This document shows, piece after piece, positions 15,329-17,222 of a stretch of DNA of 17,222 nt (position 1 is the first letter of the stretch; every line of letters begins with the position of its first letter). A program made the translations under genes and the position numbers. Source of the stretch: Firmicutes bacterium CAG:194 (GTDB lineage: Bacteria; Bacillota; Clostridia; Lachnospirales; Lachnospiraceae); contig HF995215.1 of assembly GCA_000432915.1 (NCBI GenBank), positions 1 to 17,222 on the forward strand. The letters are read 5' to 3'. The notes under the pieces were generated by a model. It was not told the origin of the DNA. It searched no databases and was given only the letters and a program-made list of their open reading frames with translations.

Positions 15329-16561
15329 TTAAGCTAATTTTTCTGATTTTTGGATCAGTATAAAACCGATCAAAAATAAGACGATCAGTGCAAGCACACC
15401 ATAGCTGGAGCTATGGAAAATGAGAGCACACAGGGAAATGATCAGAGGTCCGAAGAAGTCTGCGAATTTCCCAAATATATCAAAAAATCCAAAATACTCA
15501 CTGGATTCTTTTTTGGGGATCAGCTTACCGAAGTAAGAACGGGAAAGAGCCTGAATACCACCCTGACACATACCGACGAGAACTGCAAGGATCCAGAAGT
15601 CGAGTGCACTGTCGAGCAGATAGCCATAAAAGCAGATGCCGCAGTAGATCAGAATAAATATCTTGATAATACGGATAGATCCAAAACGCTCGGCAAGCTT
15701 CCCACTCCAGATCGCGCATGGAAAAGCAACGATCTGTGTCAGAAGAAGTGCCAGGATCATCTGGGTAGAGTCAATGCCTACCTCGCCGCCGTAGCTGGTT
15801 GCCATGGAGATGATCGTGTAGACACCGTCAATATAAAAGAAGTAGCCTAATATATAATAAAGAAGTCTTTTATTCTTTTTCAATTTCATAAAAGTAACAT
15901 ATAACCTGCGGAAGCTGTGTTTGACGATATTTTTCTTCGGACGCAGGTAATGTGTCTGCTTCACATTTTTCAGAAGCGGTATCGCCAGTAAAAACCACCA
16001 TACGATCGTGATCACAAAGGAAATCTGTGTCGCAAGGAGTGTAGTCAGTCCGAACGGCTTTACAAGGATCAGGATAATGCCGGCGATAAACGGAATACAG
16101 CTTCCGATGTATCCGAATGCATAACCGAAGGATGAAATCTGATCCATCCGTTCGTCCGTTGTGACATCGACCAGCATGGCATCATAGAAAACATTGCAGG
16201 CGGTATAACCGATCCGTGAGACAATGAAAAACAAAAGGAAGGTGATCCAGTTCGGCGCGATCGTAAAGGCGATACCACCGCCGATACCGATGGCAAGAAA
16301 GATCATGAAAATCCGTTTTTTCATATTCTGGTAATCTGCGAGTGCGCCAAGGATCGGAGAAAGCAGTGCCAGGATCAGAATGGCGATCGAGGTACAGGTT
16401 CCCCAGATGGAGGTTGCGTGTGTGGCACTGATACCTGCTTCCGTTGCCAGTGCGCGGAAATAGATCGGAATCGTGGCAGTCAGTGTCATGATAAATGCGG
16501 AATTTGCAACGTCATACAAAATCCAGCTTTTTTCCTCTTTTGTCATTTTCTGTTTTTCCAT
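15329..16561 (-). CDS. MFS transporter, Atg22-like (UMF1-type)
   Basis: A 410-residue major facilitator protein with about 12 membrane helices. The N-terminus KEEKSWILYDVANSAF is the mark of the Atg22/UMF1-like branch, and the second half carries QALSRSYFGKLIPKKESSEYFGFFD, also typical. A short basic cytoplasmic loop separates the two six-helix bundles (KNVKQTHYLRPKKN). ATG at 16561 is preferred over an upstream in-frame ATG at 16582 because AAAGGAGA lies between them, 4 nt from the chosen start. The gene leads an operon with pncB (16-bp gap), so nicotinate, nicotinamide or a related precursor is a reasonable substrate guess. Family members are mostly uncharacterised and this is inference. 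Confidence 0.92.
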   Translation of the reverse strand: MEKQKMTKEEKSWILYDVANSAFIMTLTATIPIYFRALATEAGISATHATSIWGTCTSIAILILALLSPILGALADYQNMKKRIFMIFLAIGIGGGIAFTIAPNWITFLLFFIVSRIGYTACNVFYDAMLVDVTTDERMDQISSFGYAFGYIGSCIPFIAGIILILVKPFGLTTLLATQISFVITIVWWFLLAIPLLKNVKQTHYLRPKKNIVKHSFRRLYVTFMKLKKNKRLLYYILGYFFYIDGVYTIISMATSYGGEVGIDSTQMILALLLTQIVAFPCAIWSGKLAERFGSIRIIKIFILIYCGICFYGYLLDSALDFWILAVLVGMCQGGIQALSRSYFGKLIPKKESSEYFGFFDIFGKFADFFGPLIISLCALIFHSSSYGVLALIVLFLIGFILIQKSEKLA

Positions 16562-16587
16562 GTGTTCTCCTTTATGTCGCAAGGCAA

Positions 16588-16616
16588 CCTATAATGCAGC
16601 CCCGGCAAACGGTCAC
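16588..16616 (-). promoter_or_regulatory. Candidate promoter of the MFS-pncB-degV operon
   Basis: On the minus strand GTGACC (16611-16616) and TATAGG (16588-16593) are 17 bp apart, 4/6 matches each, about 27 bp upstream of the MFS start codon. The -35 overlaps an inverted repeat, which would suit repression. Confidence 0.4.
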
Positions 16617-16630
16617 TGTCTTGTCAGTGA
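16613..16630. promoter_or_regulatory. Inverted repeat, candidate operator (possibly NiaR-like)
   Basis: TCACTGTCTTGTCAGTGA is an 18-bp palindrome with two mismatched base pairs near its centre (outer arms TCACTG/CAGTGA perfect). It overlaps the candidate -35 of the pncB operon. From memory, operators of the niacin repressor NiaR in Firmicutes have a TGTCTTGACA-like core, close to TGTCTTGTCA here. I cannot verify that match. Confidence 0.45.
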
Positions 16631-16770
16631 TTATTAGATAAAGTGTATGCTTTTTTGGGCTTTCTGTCAATGAAATACGTCTCCGGGAGCACCTAAAATT
16701 GTATCAGGTTTTAAGGACACACTTGTGCAACGGTACAAAAATCCATGTAAAAATTCCTGCGACAAATTTG

Positions 16771-16799
16771 TTGACAGCAAAAAGCAGGGATGTTAAACT
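16771..16799 (+). promoter_or_regulatory. Promoter of the glycine riboswitch transcript
   Basis: TTGACA (16771-16776, perfect), 17-bp spacer, TAAACT (16794-16799, 4/6) with an upstream TGT giving an extended -10. The start near 16806 lies about 25 nt before the first aptamer. The 130 bp between the divergent operator and this promoter hold nothing I can name. Confidence 0.6.
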
Positions 16800-16830
16800 C
16801 GCGACATAGCGTATATGATATCGGAAGAAA

Positions 16831-16996
16831 AATCCGGGAGAGATTATGCAGGCTTCCATTTCGCCGGAAAGCTGCTGCATAGCGCCGAAGGGGCAGTCGC
16901 AACAAACTCTCAGGCAGAAGGACCGGATTGGGACGATACTCTGGAGAGCAATGGTGCACCGAAGAAGTAAAATCTTTCAGGTTAAGAAGACAGAGG
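16831..16996 (+). ncRNA. Tandem glycine riboswitch
   Basis: Two glycine aptamers in series. Aptamer 1: P1 AATCCG (16831-16836) pairs with CGGATT (16924-16929), and the conserved GGGAGAG, GCGCCGAAGGGGCA and CTCTCAGGCAGAAGGAC blocks occur in order. Aptamer 2: P1 CTCTG (16939-16943) pairs with CAGAG (16991-16995), with GGAGAG, CACCGAAGAAGTAA and CTTTCAGG in order. All match known gcvT-type cores. The linker between the aptamers is short, as in cooperative tandem switches. Known members are usually ON switches for glycine breakdown or transport; here the first gene downstream is fhs. Confidence 0.93.
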
Positions 16997-17040
16997 CGTA
17001 TCTGTATCAGAACATCTGATATGGATGCGCCTTTATGTAT
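16994..17040 (+). terminator. Riboswitch expression-platform terminator
   Basis: A 17-bp stem (16994-17010 with 17016-17032, three G-U wobbles, AACAT loop) is followed by TTATGTAT. Its first two bases also belong to the 3' strand of aptamer 2 P1. Glycine-stabilised P1 could therefore hinder the terminator base, consistent with an ON switch. The T-run is interrupted, so efficiency is uncertain. Confidence 0.7.
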
Positions 17041-17072
17041 GTGATAGGAATTTCCTATCACATACATAAAGG
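17030..17072. repeat. Perfect 43-bp palindrome, possible dispersed repeat
   Basis: Arms of 21 bp (17030-17050 and 17052-17072) are perfectly complementary around a single T; the centre reads GTGATAGGAATTTCCTATCAC with its flanks beyond. It starts inside the terminator's 3' strand. It is followed by a GC-rich block (CTCGCGC at 17092-17098 with GCGCGAG at 17132-17138, inner GTCG/CGAC hairpin). The composition differs from nearby DNA and suggests an inserted palindromic element. Confidence 0.75.
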
Positions 17073-17136
17073 ATGCTCCGCAGGATGCGCACTCGCGCGA
17101 AGAGGAAGTATGTCGCAAGCGACCGCGCTCGGCGCG

Positions 17137-17164
17137 AGAATGTGCTATGGCACATTCTTTATTT
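17137..17164 (+). terminator. Terminator-like hairpin just before fhs
   Basis: AGAATGTGC (17137-17145) pairs perfectly with 17150-17158 around a TATG loop and is followed by TTATTT. It lies 25 bp before the fhs start with no promoter between, so it must be leaky, regulated, or part of the preceding repeat element. Confidence 0.55.
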
Positions 17165-17189
17165 AAAAACCATGCAAGGAGGGACGTCT

Positions 17190-17222
17190 ATGAAAACAGA
17201 CATTGAAATCGCACAGGAAGCG
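17190..17222 (+). CDS. fhs: Formate-tetrahydrofolate ligase (5' end only)
   Basis: The first 11 codons read MKTDIEIAQEA, the characteristic opening of clostridial formate-tetrahydrofolate ligases, before the window ends. The enzyme joins formate to tetrahydrofolate with ATP, giving 10-formyl-THF for purine synthesis and the methyl branch of acetogenesis. AAGGAGGG (17176-17183) stands 6 nt before the ATG. The gene lies downstream of a tandem glycine riboswitch and two terminator-like hairpins. Only 11 residues are visible, so the call rests on this N-terminus and the one-carbon context. Confidence 0.75.
   Translation, partial: MKTDIEIAQEA

Noticed and set aside
16562..16582. Seven-residue N-terminal extension of the MFS protein
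   Set aside because: The AAAGGAGA ribosome binding site is inside it, so translation should start at 16561.
16711..17118. 135-codon ORF on - opposite the fhs leader
   Set aside because: It is antisense to the riboswitch, terminator and palindrome; the apparent protein comes from structured RNA sequence.
1..17222. CRISPR array, phage, integrase, toxin-antitoxin or defence island
   Set aside because: No regularly spaced repeats, transposase, integrase, or defence-type nuclease/helicase motifs were seen; the only nuclease is a secreted EndA-like enzyme.

Overview
The window looks like a chromosomal segment from a spore-forming, low-to-moderate GC member of the Clostridia, most likely a gut Lachnospiraceae. 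The indications are a SpoVT gene behind a sigma-G-type promoter, Gram-positive AGGAGG ribosome binding sites with some TTG/GTG starts, a Gram-positive-type nicotinate phosphoribosyltransferase, an ECF S component, and an fhs gene behind a tandem glycine riboswitch. No phage, transposase, CRISPR array, defence system, tRNA or rRNA was found. Taxonomy is inferred from gene content only.

Left part (1-5973, + strand): a sugar-catabolism operon. A short open frame ending at 72 may be the C-terminus of an upstream gene, possibly the substrate-binding protein. A hairpin terminator follows, then an RbsA-type double ATPase, an RbsC-type permease, a PfkB-family kinase, a YbhE/Pgl-type beta-propeller lactonase and a LacI-family regulator, closed by a strong terminator. 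The sugar would be imported, phosphorylated and, at some step, passed through a lactone. The substrate cannot be read from sequence.

Middle part (5974-12946): an RsmH-type 16S rRNA methyltransferase with an N-terminal extension (+) converges on an AI-2E-family membrane protein (-). Next come spoVT (+) and a secreted EndA-like nuclease with a C-terminal Cys/His module (-), both ending at one hairpin. Divergent from the nuclease is an ECF S component with a leader of about 320 nt, followed after two hairpins by a DmpA-type P1 peptidase. A 414-bp gene-poor gap holds one doubtful small ORF and a terminator.

Right part (12947-17222): a minus-strand operon encodes an Atg22-like MFS transporter, then pncB, then a DegV-family protein, with gaps of 16 and 23 bp. 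An inverted repeat overlaps the candidate promoter. Divergent from it is a long + leader with a tandem glycine riboswitch, an intrinsic terminator that shares bases with the second aptamer's P1, a perfect 43-bp palindrome, a GC-rich hairpin block and a second terminator-like hairpin. It leads to the first 11 codons of fhs (formate-tetrahydrofolate ligase). The riboswitch-to-fhs arrangement suggests glycine-responsive control of one-carbon entry and is the most notable regulatory structure here.
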